From NCBI GenBank assembly GCA_011051635.1, contig DRKV01000054.1, forward strand, positions 1 to 8,892: DNA of 8,892 bases. Reading direction: 5' to 3'. Source of the DNA: Chloroflexota bacterium (lineage in GTDB: Bacteria > Chloroflexota > Anaerolineae > Anaerolineales > DRKV01). This document shows positions 1-6,502 of the stretch, in pieces. Under the pieces are notes generated by a model. That model saw nothing but the letters and a program-made list of their open reading frames with translations, did not search any database and was not told the origin of the DNA. Numbering within the stretch: the stretch's first letter is position 1; each line of letters opens with the position of its first letter. The position numbers were made by a program, and so were the translations under genes.

Positions 1-1639
1 AACTGCTAATGTTCAAAATGCGGATACGACGGGTTCCCCGAAAATCGGGCGTATATTCATCCCACGAGGTGCCGTTCCAATGATAGGCACGCAAGTCGTT
101 GTCATTGTGGCCGCGCAATTCAGAGGGGGCATTATAAGCGCTTCCGTCTTCAAACTTGAAATACACATGCGCCGTCAGACCGCCGTTATCGCAAGCAGCA
201 TTCGGAGAAATTTCATAACCCCGGCGAATGCTGCCGTCCAGACGCGGAATGGTCCGGTTCCCGTTGACCTTCACCTTGACCTGGCAGTCAGCATCTGAAT
301 TAGCCGTGACATACAGGCGCACAAACCAGGGATTGCTGCTATCCGCAGCGTCATCGAAAAAGTTGTATCCAGTGTTGAGAGTAGTGCCGATGGAAAGCGT
401 CTCATAGCCAACATGCGCCCCTTCGTAACGCGGGGAACGGTTGGACAGCGTGTTCTCGAAGACCACGCGGGTGGTCTGCGTAACCACGTTGCTGGTATCC
501 ACGGCGTTCTCCGGCGGCCAGGAAGCCCAGACGCGATTGCCGCTGTTGCAAGCGTAGAGATAAAAGCCCACCGGGTCGCTGCTGGTCAACCCCAGGTCGC
601 TCTTCTGGATGTAGAACTCCACCTGGTTGGTGCCGCGATTGCCGCCGCTGTCGGAGGGCGACCAGGCGTTCCAGTTGGTGCCATCCGCCTGCGCGTAAGC
701 CGTACCGCTGGGATACAGTTGGATAGCATAGTCGGCTTTGCCGTCTTCCGAGAAGGTCGCCCCGCAGTACTCACTCGTATTGCCGCTGTTGGCCGCGCCT
801 TCGTCCAGGGGGTCGGTGTCAATCAGGACGTTGTACTTGTCCGAGCCGGTATTGCCGCCTACCATGCCAATGTAGATGTAATCCGCATCCCAGGTGAGGT
901 AGAAATCCACCCCGTCGGCGCTGCCGAGTTGTTCGCCGTTCACCTGCCATTCGGGGGTGCTCGTATCCACCGTGCCGTCGGCAGTGATGGTGTGATTGGT
1001 CGTCACATACCCACTCCAGCCATCGTTGGCCGCGCCCGCAGTGTGATTGCGATAGTTCGACCCGCCCCCATTAGTGGTTTCCACCGCCCAGTCGGCGCTA
1101 TTGCTGCTCCAGCCGGCCATCGGATAATGCAATCCGATGGAATCTCCGACGTTGGTACCCGCCAGGTCGGGATACTGCATCACAAGGCTACCAAAGACGC
1201 GCTCGCCGTCCGGGGTGAAGAGCGCCAATTCACCCCCCCCATTGTCCAGCGCAAACGTGCCTGACAGCGTACACACCACCTCGCCGGTGATATCCGGGAG
1301 CGCCGCCTGGGAGACGACCAAAAAGTCTCCCGCGGCGATGGTGGTGCTGAGGGGGATGGTTACGGGGATGGTACAAGAGCCTTCCGTATCGCTCAACACC
1401 CACCCGCCCACATCCACGGAGGCGCTGCCGGGGTTGTAGAGTTCCACCCACTCGGTATCCGGCTCCGACCCGCTGGGGTCATACATGATTTCGCTGATGA
1501 CCACGTCGCCATAGGTGTACGTAACGGCGGCGCGGGCAGACTGCCGCAAGACAGCCCCTCCCAACAGCAAGGCCGCCCCCACCAGAAAGACAGCCAATAA
1601 AATATGAAAAACAACTTGCCTGCTCCTGCCTGCGTTCAT
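1..1639 (-). CDS. Secreted lamin-tail-domain protein with CBM9-like module, C-terminus outside window
   Basis: The reading frame is open from an ATG at 1639 down to the window edge (546 complete codons, no stop), so the C-terminus is missing. A good Shine-Dalgarno sequence (AAAAGGAG) sits 8 bases before the ATG. Residues 1-38 look like a signal peptide: basic start, hydrophobic core at about 12-31, and a cleavage-like SARAA. Residues 45 to about 150 read as a lamin-tail domain (VVISEIMYDP, EWVELYNPG, VGGWVLSD, AAGDFLVVS). About 215-365 resembles a CBM9/DOMON-type beta-sandwich (DFYLTWDADYIYIGM, then NVLIDTDP, then VGFYLYACN). Residues 370-546 form another beta-rich, Asn/Asp-rich stretch that I cannot assign. 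It is probably exported and acts at or outside the cell surface, perhaps in binding polysaccharide; no catalytic motif is visible. It is transcribed divergently from the sugar transferase. The family calls are from motif recognition, the carbohydrate-binding role is inferred. Confidence 0.85.
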   Translation of the reverse strand, partial: MNAGRSRQVVFHILLAVFLVGAALLLGGAVLRQSARAAVTYTYGDVVISEIMYDPSGSEPDTEWVELYNPGSASVDVGGWVLSDTEGSCTIPVTIPLSTTIAAGDFLVVSQAALPDITGEVVCTLSGTFALDNGGGELALFTPDGERVFGSLVMQYPDLAGTNVGDSIGLHYPMAGWSSNSADWAVETTNGGGSNYRNHTAGAANDGWSGYVTTNHTITADGTVDTSTPEWQVNGEQLGSADGVDFYLTWDADYIYIGMVGGNTGSDKYNVLIDTDPLDEGAANSGNTSEYCGATFSEDGKADYAIQLYPSGTAYAQADGTNWNAWSPSDSGGNRGTNQVEFYIQKSDLGLTSSDPVGFYLYACNSGNRVWASWPPENAVDTSNVVTQTTRVVFENTLSNRSPRYEGAHVGYETLSIGTTLNTGYNFFDDAADSSNPWFVRLYVTANSDADCQVKVKVNGNRTIPRLDGSIRRGYEISPNAACDNGGLTAHVYFKFEDGSAYNAPSELRGHNDNDLRAYHWNGTSWDEYTPDFRGTRRIRILNISS

Positions 1640-1646
1640 CGCGCTC

Positions 1647-1654
1647 ACTCCTTT
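1647..1654 (-). promoter_or_regulatory. Shine-Dalgarno of the lamin-tail protein
   Basis: Read on the minus strand, AAAAGGAG lies 8 bases (TGAGCGCG, itself minus the spacer end) before the ATG at 1639. It is one of the few strong ribosome binding sites in the window and fixes this start. Confidence 0.6.
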
Positions 1655-1681
1655 TGATTGCCACACAACCTGCTTACGCTT

Positions 1682-1695
1682 TATTGCATGCAATA
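1682..1695. promoter_or_regulatory. Perfect 14-base palindrome, candidate operator in divergent spacer
   Basis: TATTGCATGCAATA is its own reverse complement. It lies 43 bases upstream of the lamin-tail gene start and about 180 upstream of the sugar-transferase start, in an AT-rich patch of the only spacer between these divergent genes. This is where a dimeric regulator or a promoter would be expected. I could not identify confident -35 and -10 boxes on either strand. The regulatory role is inferred from position and symmetry only. Confidence 0.35.
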
Positions 1696-1796
1696 CAACT
1701 TCATTCTACATGCAAATCGCAACCCATTCAAGTAGGGAGCACACATTTCGCCGCTTGTATTGTATGGTCTCCATCTCCCCCCCTAAGAAAAGTGCA

Positions 1797-1811
1797 AGGG
1801 AAGCCTTCCCT
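1797..1811. repeat. 15-base inverted repeat (7-base arms, 1-base centre)
   Basis: AGGGAAG and CTTCCCT flank a single C, 60 bases upstream of the sugar-transferase start. The centre is too small for a full hairpin loop, so a protein-binding site is more likely than an RNA structure, or it may be chance in a purine/pyrimidine-skewed stretch. Confidence 0.2.
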
Positions 1812-1872
1812 CCGCTCCATTACAATGGCTATGCTTCGCTCAAGCATTCACAAACACGGGAGACGGTCGGTT

Positions 1873-3372
1873 ATGCTGAAATCCATTTCATCGGGAGAAA
1901 CTATCACGCACCAGAACCCCATTCCCCGGCAACGCACCAGGGCGGCCCGGCGGCACCAGTGGAAAGCGCTTACCGCCTGGCTGGTCATGCAGGATACCTT
2001 GCTGGTCTTTCTGGCTTTCGGGGCAGCCTACTTTGTACGCTTCACCTTGCACCTGCCCATCTTTGCCTCCGAAGCGCGCATCGACCCGCCCTTTTACCAG
2101 CGGCTGGCGTTGATTGCCGCGCCGTTGTGGGTGGCTCTCTTTGCGCTTTTTGGGCTTTACAACCGCAAGAATCTCCTGGGGGGCACCAAGGAATACTCCC
2201 TGCTCTTCAATGCGGTCACGACGGGGCTGGTAGGCATCGTCTTCGCCGAGTTCATGCTGCCCGACCTGGTGCTGGCACGCGGCTGGCTGCTGCTCTCGTG
2301 GGCCTTTGGCTTCTTCTTCACCGCCCTGGGACGTTTCACATCCCGACGCGGGGTATATGCCCTGCGCAAACGCGGCTACTTCCTCACCCCGGCAGTGATT
2401 GTCGGCGCCAACCCCGAAGGCTTCTCGCTGGCCGAACAATTGCGCCGCTGGACGACATCCGGCCTGCAACTGATTGGCTTCGTGGACGACGAACTGCCTT
2501 CCAACGCCCGCTACATCGCCAACCTGCCCGCCTTGGGGACACTTGATGAACTGGATGACCTGATTGCCCGTTACGGCATCGAGGAAATCATCCTCACCAG
2601 CAACGCCCTGCCCCGCGAAAAATTGCTCCACATCTTCCAGCGCTACGGGACCGCCCCCAACGTGCAGGTGCGGCTCTCCTCCGGCCTCTACGAAATCATC
2701 ACCACCGGGCTGGAAGTCAAGGAATTCGCCTTCGTTCCTCTCTTAGGCATCAACAAGGTACGCCTTACCGGCCTGGACCTGGTACTGAAAACCTTGCTGG
2801 ATTACAGCATCGCTCTCGGTGCGGTCATCGTCGGGGCCCCCGTGATGGGGCTGCTGGCGCTGCTCGTCAAATTGGACTCCCCCGGCCCGGTCATCCACCG
2901 GCGGCGCGTCATGGGCGTCAACGGCAAACAATTCGATGCCTTCAAGTTCCGCACGATGTACGTCAATGGCGACGAAATCCTGGCGCGCTACCCCGAATTG
3001 CAGGAGGAACTGCGCCGCACGCACAAACTCAAATTCGACCCGCGCATCACCCGCGTCGGACGTTTCCTGCGCAAAGCCAGCCTGGACGAACTGCCCCAAC
3101 TCTTCAACGTGCTGCGCGGCGAGATGTCCATCGTGGGGCCACGGATGATTTCCCCCCCCGAGATGGAGATGTACGCCAAGCACGGCCTGAATTTGCTCAC
3201 CGTAAAACCGGGTATCACCGGTTTGTGGCAGGTCAGCGGGCGCTCGGATGTCTCCTGGGAACAGCGCGTGCGTTTCGACATGCACTACATCCGCAACTGG
3301 AGCATCTGGCTGGATTTGCACATCCTGATTCAGACCATCCCGGCGGTGCTGAAGAGCCGGGGAGCCTACTGA
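1873..3372 (+). CDS. Polyprenyl-phosphate glycosyl-1-phosphate transferase (WbaP/CpsE-like initiating sugar transferase)
   Basis: This 499-residue membrane protein would transfer a sugar 1-phosphate from a nucleotide sugar to undecaprenyl phosphate, the first step of exopolysaccharide or glycan assembly. Four hydrophobic segments (about 35-57, 78-95, 110-129, 135-153) precede a Rossmann-like CoA-binding-3 region (172-290; AVIVGANPEG, IGFVDDE, IEEIILTSN). A fifth hydrophobic stretch (309-332) leads into the bacterial sugar-transferase catalytic domain. That domain shows FDAFKFRTM (354-362), DPRITRVGRFLRKASLDELP (389-408, with the expected Asp-Glu pair), SIVGPR (419-424) and KPGITGLWQVSGRS (445-458). 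Length and domain order are normal for the long form of the family. The frame is open from 1654. I chose the ATG at 1873 because GGGAG lies 10 bases before it, the residues before it are not family-like, and the alternative ATGs at 1825 and 1831 lack a ribosome site. The sugar substrate cannot be read from the sequence. Confidence 0.93.
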   Translation: MLKSISSGETITHQNPIPRQRTRAARRHQWKALTAWLVMQDTLLVFLAFGAAYFVRFTLHLPIFASEARIDPPFYQRLALIAAPLWVALFALFGLYNRKNLLGGTKEYSLLFNAVTTGLVGIVFAEFMLPDLVLARGWLLLSWAFGFFFTALGRFTSRRGVYALRKRGYFLTPAVIVGANPEGFSLAEQLRRWTTSGLQLIGFVDDELPSNARYIANLPALGTLDELDDLIARYGIEEIILTSNALPREKLLHIFQRYGTAPNVQVRLSSGLYEIITTGLEVKEFAFVPLLGINKVRLTGLDLVLKTLLDYSIALGAVIVGAPVMGLLALLVKLDSPGPVIHRRRVMGVNGKQFDAFKFRTMYVNGDEILARYPELQEELRRTHKLKFDPRITRVGRFLRKASLDELPQLFNVLRGEMSIVGPRMISPPEMEMYAKHGLNLLTVKPGITGLWQVSGRSDVSWEQRVRFDMHYIRNWSIWLDLHILIQTIPAVLKSRGAY

Positions 3373-3387
3373 CCCCCCAGGAGCGCG

Positions 3388-3449
3388 GCGGGACTCCTTT
3401 CAAGCGGCTCCCGCTCCCCAAACGGGCAACCCCTTCAAAGGGAGTCCGC
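3388..3449. repeat. Bulged inverted repeat between sugar transferase and kinase
   Basis: The arms 3388-3400 and 3437-3449 pair over about 12 bases (GCGG-ACTCC-TTT against AAA-GGAGT-CCGC), with one bulged base on each side. A smaller hairpin, AGCGG/CCGCT (3403-3415), lies inside. It begins 16 bases after the sugar-transferase stop. No run of T follows, so this is not a classical intrinsic terminator. It could be an mRNA-stability or processing structure, an attenuator, or part of a REP-like element. Confidence 0.4.
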
Positions 3450-3483
3450 TTCCCCCCTGATTTTGGGGCGGGGCGCATCCAGC

Positions 3484-3520
3484 GGGTGTTTTTCGGGTGC
3501 AAAGCACCCGAAAAACACCC
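3484..3520. terminator. Perfect 17-bp hairpin with 3-base loop
   Basis: GGGTGTTTTTCGGGTGC (3484-3500) pairs without mismatch with GCACCCGAAAAACACCC (3504-3520) around the loop AAA. It lies 36 bases before the kinase start and after the sugar-transferase stop. The plus strand continues with AAAAAG rather than a T run, and the minus strand continues with CGCTGG, so neither strand shows a textbook terminator. Strong pausing, partial termination or 5' protection of the downstream mRNA are all possible. The structure is certain from sequence; the function is inferred. Confidence 0.5.
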
Positions 3521-3556
3521 AAAAAGTTCTTCCCCCTTCCACAAGGCCCATACATC

Positions 3557-4534
3557 ATGATAATCGTCCAGACCCCGGTGCGCGTCAGTTTCTTTGGCGG
3601 GGGCACTGATTTCCCTTCGTTCTACCGCCAGGAAGGCGGATGCGTGCTTTCCACTGCGATTGACAAATACATCTTCGTCACCATCAAAGAGCGGCGCTTC
3701 GATGACCGCATTTGGGTCAGTTATACCCGCACGCAAATCGCAGAGAGCGTGGACGAAGTGCAGCACGAGTTGATTCGGGAGGCCATGCGTCTGACCGGCA
3801 CCGACGGCGGCGTGGAAATCACCACCATGGGCGATGTGCCCGCCGGAACAGGGTTAGGCTCATCCGGCACGGTGACGGTCGGGGCGCTCAATGTCATGTA
3901 CGCTTACCAGAACCGTCCCGTGACCGCCGAAACACTTGCCCGCCAGGCTTGCCAGATTGAACTGGAGATTCTCAAACACCCCGGTGGAGTGCAAGATGAA
4001 TACATCGCGGCCTACGGCGGCCTGCGTTTCATGGAGTTTCGCACCGACGGCGAAATCCGGGTGGAGTCCGTGCGCCTGCCCGAGGAACTGAAAACCCGTC
4101 TGAACGAGAATTTGCTGCTGTTCTACACCGGGATGAACCGCCGCTCGGAGACCATCCTGGACGAACAAGAGAACAACGTGCGCGACCGGCTGCCCATCCT
4201 GCGGCGCATGAAGGAAATCGCCGTGACCGCCCGCCGCGAACTGGAGGCCGGGCATCTGGACGCCCTGGGCGTGCTGCTGGACGAGAGTTGGGAGTTGAAG
4301 AAACAACTCGCCAGCCGCATCAGCAACGGTGACATTGACGAGTGGTACCGGGCAGCCCGCCAGGCCGGCGCGCTGGGAGGGAAAATCACCGGTGCGGGAG
4401 GGGGCGGGTTCTTCCTGCTGTACGTCCCCTACGAGCGCAGGCAAGCGGTACGGCAGGCGCTCTCGCACCTGCGCGAGATGCCCTTCCACCTGGAACCGGA
4501 TGGCAGCAAAGTAATTTTCAATTATCGGCGCTAG
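3557..4534 (+). CDS. hddA: GHMP kinase, D-glycero-alpha-D-manno-heptose 7-phosphate kinase type
   Basis: This 325-residue cytoplasmic kinase most likely phosphorylates D-glycero-alpha-D-manno-heptose 7-phosphate at C1 with ATP. All three GHMP motifs are present: PVRVSFFGGGTDF (7-19), the ATP-binding PAGTGLGSSGT (95-105) and KITGAGGGGFFLLY (276-289). The HddA-typical HPGGVQDEYIAAYGG lies at 141-155. Length fits the family. The frame is open from 3497, but residues before the ATG at 3557 would be encoded by the hairpin stem and are not family-like; MIIVQTPVRVSFFGGG is the usual beginning. Only a weak AAGG lies 10 bases upstream. The next gene, a GmhA-type isomerase, starts 24 bases after the stop, which supports the heptose substrate and one transcript. 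Related sugar-phosphate GHMP kinases, such as those acting on other heptoses or fucose, cannot be excluded by motif alone. Confidence 0.87.
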   Translation: MIIVQTPVRVSFFGGGTDFPSFYRQEGGCVLSTAIDKYIFVTIKERRFDDRIWVSYTRTQIAESVDEVQHELIREAMRLTGTDGGVEITTMGDVPAGTGLGSSGTVTVGALNVMYAYQNRPVTAETLARQACQIELEILKHPGGVQDEYIAAYGGLRFMEFRTDGEIRVESVRLPEELKTRLNENLLLFYTGMNRRSETILDEQENNVRDRLPILRRMKEIAVTARRELEAGHLDALGVLLDESWELKKQLASRISNGDIDEWYRAARQAGALGGKITGAGGGGFFLLYVPYERRQAVRQALSHLREMPFHLEPDGSKVIFNYRR

Positions 4535-4547
4535 GAACAGGCCAACG

Positions 4548-4552
4548 AGGAG
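4548..4552 (+). promoter_or_regulatory. Shine-Dalgarno of the SIS-GAF gene
   Basis: AGGAG lies 6 bases before the ATG at 4559, within the 24-base gap after the kinase stop. It confirms the start and allows efficient translation from a shared mRNA. Confidence 0.6.
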
Positions 4553-4558
4553 ATAGCG

Positions 4559-5737
4559 ATGCAAAGTTCAGTAAGACAGTACCTCCAAACCATGCAGGAA
4601 ACCCTGGGGCAATTGCCCGTGGACAAAATCGAACAACTTATAGAGGTACTCATGGAAGCCCGCCTGTACGGGCGGCAGGTATTCATCATGGGGAACGGCG
4701 GCAGCGCCTCTACCGCCTCGCATTTCGTGTGCGACCTGGCGAAGAACACGCGCCGTCCCAACTGGCCGCATTTCCGCGTCCTTGGGCTGACCGACAACAT
4801 GGCGATTTTCTCGGCCTATGCCAACGATGAGGGCTACGAAAACGTCTTTGCGGAGCAGTTGAGCAGTCTGGTGGAGGCGCACGACGTGGTTATCGGTATC
4901 TCTGCCAGCGGCAACTCGGAAAACGTACTGCGCGCCATCCGCCTGGCAAACAAATTCGGGGCCTACACCGTCGGTTTTACCGGTTTTAGCGGCGGAGAAC
5001 TGGCGAGAATCAGCCGCCTGAACATTCACGTCCCCCTGGATTCTTACGAACAGGTCGAAGATATCCACCTGATGCTGGAACACATGATAGTGGTGGCCGT
5101 CAAGCAGCGCTGCGAGGCCGCGACTGTGCTGCCGCGCTCCATGCAGGCTCCCTACACGCTGGATGCGGGCATGGCCTCCACGCCTGACATGCATCAGGAT
5201 ACCGCTCTCCAGGTTGCCGCCCAGCGCACTTCGGATAAAGCGCGGCGTACCATGCAGATGCTTGCTGAAATCAGCCAGGAATTTGCCGGCAAACTGGATT
5301 TGCACGCCATGTTGCAGCGCGTCCTGCTCCTGACGCTGGAGAGCGTTGGGGCGGTGAGCGGCAGCATCATGGTGCTGAACGGCGAAGGGGATGTCATGGA
5401 CGGGGCACTGGCCTACAACGGGGAAGTCCGCACCCCCAACCCGGAACAACTCAACCAGATTATCGAGGAGGGGCTGGCCGGATGGGTCATCGAACACCGC
5501 CAGCCTGCGCTCATCACCAACACCAGCGCAGACCCCCGCTGGATGCAGCGGCAAGAGGAATACGGCGAGCGCTCCATTTTGAGCGTTCCCTTGATGACAG
5601 CGGACCGCGTGGTCGGCGTGGTTACACTGGGATACCCCCAGGCAGGGCGCTTTACGATGGAGGACCTGGCAATGCTGACAGCGATTGCCGTGACGCTTTC
5701 TTACTCCTTCAACGAGAAGCGGGAAGCAGCGCGCTAG
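4559..5737 (+). CDS. SIS-domain sedoheptulose 7-phosphate isomerase (GmhA-like) fused to a GAF domain
   Basis: Residues 1-186 form a complete GmhA-like SIS domain: GNGGSASTASHF (45-56), DLAK (59-62), AYANDEGYENVF (87-98), GISASGNSENVL (113-124) and VEDIHLMLEH (167-175 area, His170). It should convert sedoheptulose 7-phosphate to D-glycero-D-manno-heptose 7-phosphate, the substrate of the kinase just upstream. His170 aligns with the catalytic His of E. coli GmhA, while Asp59 occupies the place of its catalytic Glu. After a linker of about 45 residues (187-231), residues 232-388 read as a GAF domain (ISQEFAGKLDLHAMLQRVL, then VGAVSGSIMVLN, then GLAGWVIEHRQPALI, then SILSVPL, then VVGVVTLGYP). 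GmhA enzymes normally end near residue 190-200, so the extra 200 residues are unusual. No kinase or DNA-binding domain follows. The frame is continuous, with no sign of a frameshift joining two genes. The GAF part may sense a ligand or mediate dimers. Confidence 0.88.
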   Translation: MQSSVRQYLQTMQETLGQLPVDKIEQLIEVLMEARLYGRQVFIMGNGGSASTASHFVCDLAKNTRRPNWPHFRVLGLTDNMAIFSAYANDEGYENVFAEQLSSLVEAHDVVIGISASGNSENVLRAIRLANKFGAYTVGFTGFSGGELARISRLNIHVPLDSYEQVEDIHLMLEHMIVVAVKQRCEAATVLPRSMQAPYTLDAGMASTPDMHQDTALQVAAQRTSDKARRTMQMLAEISQEFAGKLDLHAMLQRVLLLTLESVGAVSGSIMVLNGEGDVMDGALAYNGEVRTPNPEQLNQIIEEGLAGWVIEHRQPALITNTSADPRWMQRQEEYGERSILSVPLMTADRVVGVVTLGYPQAGRFTMEDLAMLTAIAVTLSYSFNEKREAAR

Positions 5738-5776
5738 AGGCACCTGCCCCCCATTCCCTGCGCTTGCTTAAGGTAA

Positions 5777-5874
5777 AGACCTCCGAGATTTTCGTCGAGA
5801 GCCGCCACGGAAAGCGGAATCGCTCCCGCAGGCCGCTCTGGACGAGCGTCGCAGCGGCAAAATCTCGGAGGTCT
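5777..5874. repeat. 16-bp perfect inverted repeat enclosing 66 bases, between convergent genes
   Basis: AGACCTCCGAGATTTT (5777-5792) is matched exactly by AAAATCTCGGAGGTCT (5859-5874). The enclosed 66 bases can continue pairing imperfectly just inside the arms (CGTC-AGAGC-GCC against the complementary stretch near 5833-5845). It is centred between the ends of the SIS-GAF gene (plus) and the gmhB gene (minus), so it is well placed as a bidirectional transcription stop. The branched interior and length also suit a small REP- or MITE-like element. There is no clear T run after either arm, and I saw no target-site duplication or coding capacity. Confidence 0.5.
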
Positions 5875-5908
5875 GATTTGTCCCACCTCACTGTCTCATG
5901 TTGAACCC

Positions 5909-6502
5909 TTAAAATTTGAGATACGGCACCAGCGCCAGGAGGTCATCCACCACCCGAAACGCTCCCAATCGTGCCGCTTCAGGCAGGGAGAGTTGGGTTG
6001 CGCCGCGCCCGGTACGCACCAAAACGGACTGGGCCACGCCGGCGGCTTGCCCGGCCTGCACATCGGTAAGGGCATCCCCCACCATCCAGGAACGGGAGAG
6101 GTCCAGGTTCAGGTCACGGGCGGCCTGCAGGAGCATCCCCGGCTGCGGCTTGCGGCAGGGACTCCCCGTCCCCGGCGCGTGCGGGCAGAGATAGGCGGCA
6201 TCCACCCGCCCACCCTGACTGCGGATGTGCTCCACCACGCGCCGGTTGATGGCTTCCGCCTGCGCCAGAGAGATGATGCCCCGCCCCACCGCTGATTGGT
6301 TGGTCACAATCACGATAGCACACGGCAAGGCGCGCATCAAACGCAACGCCTCCAGCGCCTGCTCGTAAAAGGCCACATCATCCCAGGAGCGCACGTAATC
6401 GGAGCGGTTCTCGATGATGACCCCGTCCCGGTCGAGGAAGACAGCCGGGCGCGAGGAGCGGGGGGAGGAAGAAAAATCGGCTTTCGGGTTCACATCCATC
6501 AT
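5909..6502 (-). CDS. gmhB: HAD-family D-glycero-D-manno-heptose 1,7-bisphosphate 7-phosphatase
   Basis: This 197-residue protein has the HAD motifs of the GmhB/histidinol-phosphatase branch: FLDRDGVI (22-29; nucleophile Asp24, acid/base Asp26), VTNQSAVGRG (66-75), CRKPQPGM (116-123; Lys118) and VGDALTDVQAG (141-151; Asp143, Asp147). It would remove the 7-phosphate of heptose 1,7-bisphosphate, the product of the kinase encoded on the other strand. The zinc-binding loop normally has Cys-x-His and Cys-x-Cys. Here Cys106, His108 and Cys116 are present, but Ser114 stands where the first Cys of the pair is expected. Residues 1-18 are a poorly conserved, Ser-rich extension. ATG codons at 6502 and 6499 are adjacent, and an in-frame stop at 6524-6526 blocks any earlier start. 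No clear ribosome site is seen; the start codon lies inside the heptamer array. Histidinol-phosphate phosphatase is the main alternative, made less likely by the gmhA/hddA neighbours. Confidence 0.87.
   Translation of the reverse strand: MMDVNPKADFSSSPRSSRPAVFLDRDGVIIENRSDYVRSWDDVAFYEQALEALRLMRALPCAIVIVTNQSAVGRGIISLAQAEAINRRVVEHIRSQGGRVDAAYLCPHAPGTGSPCRKPQPGMLLQAARDLNLDLSRSWMVGDALTDVQAGQAAGVAQSVLVRTGRGATQLSLPEAARLGAFRVVDDLLALVPYLKF

Noticed and set aside
413..1264. 283-codon plus-strand open frame at the left end
   Set aside because: It lies opposite the lamin-tail gene, has no ribosome site and shows no recognisable domain. The minus-strand frame has a signal peptide and known domains throughout.
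1654..1872. Upstream extension of the sugar transferase by 73 residues
   Set aside because: The added residues are not family-like, include the divergent promoter region and palindrome, and lack a ribosome site.
3497..3556. Upstream extension of the kinase by 20 residues
   Set aside because: It would start inside the 17-bp hairpin, and GHMP kinases of this type begin close to the PVRVSFFGGG motif.
5194..5260. Frameshift fusion of two separate genes, isomerase and GAF protein
   Set aside because: The frame is continuous through the linker, and no stop or ribosome site with a good start is seen at the junction. The ATG near 5252 lacks a convincing Shine-Dalgarno.
4568..5743. 391-codon minus-strand open frame opposite the SIS-GAF gene
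   Set aside because: It is an antisense shadow with His/Gln-rich composition and no domain, while the plus strand is a recognisable enzyme.
5777..5874. tRNA or other known structural RNA
   Set aside because: The fold is one long arm with an imperfect interior and has no cloverleaf or anticodon arm; an inverted repeat explains it better.
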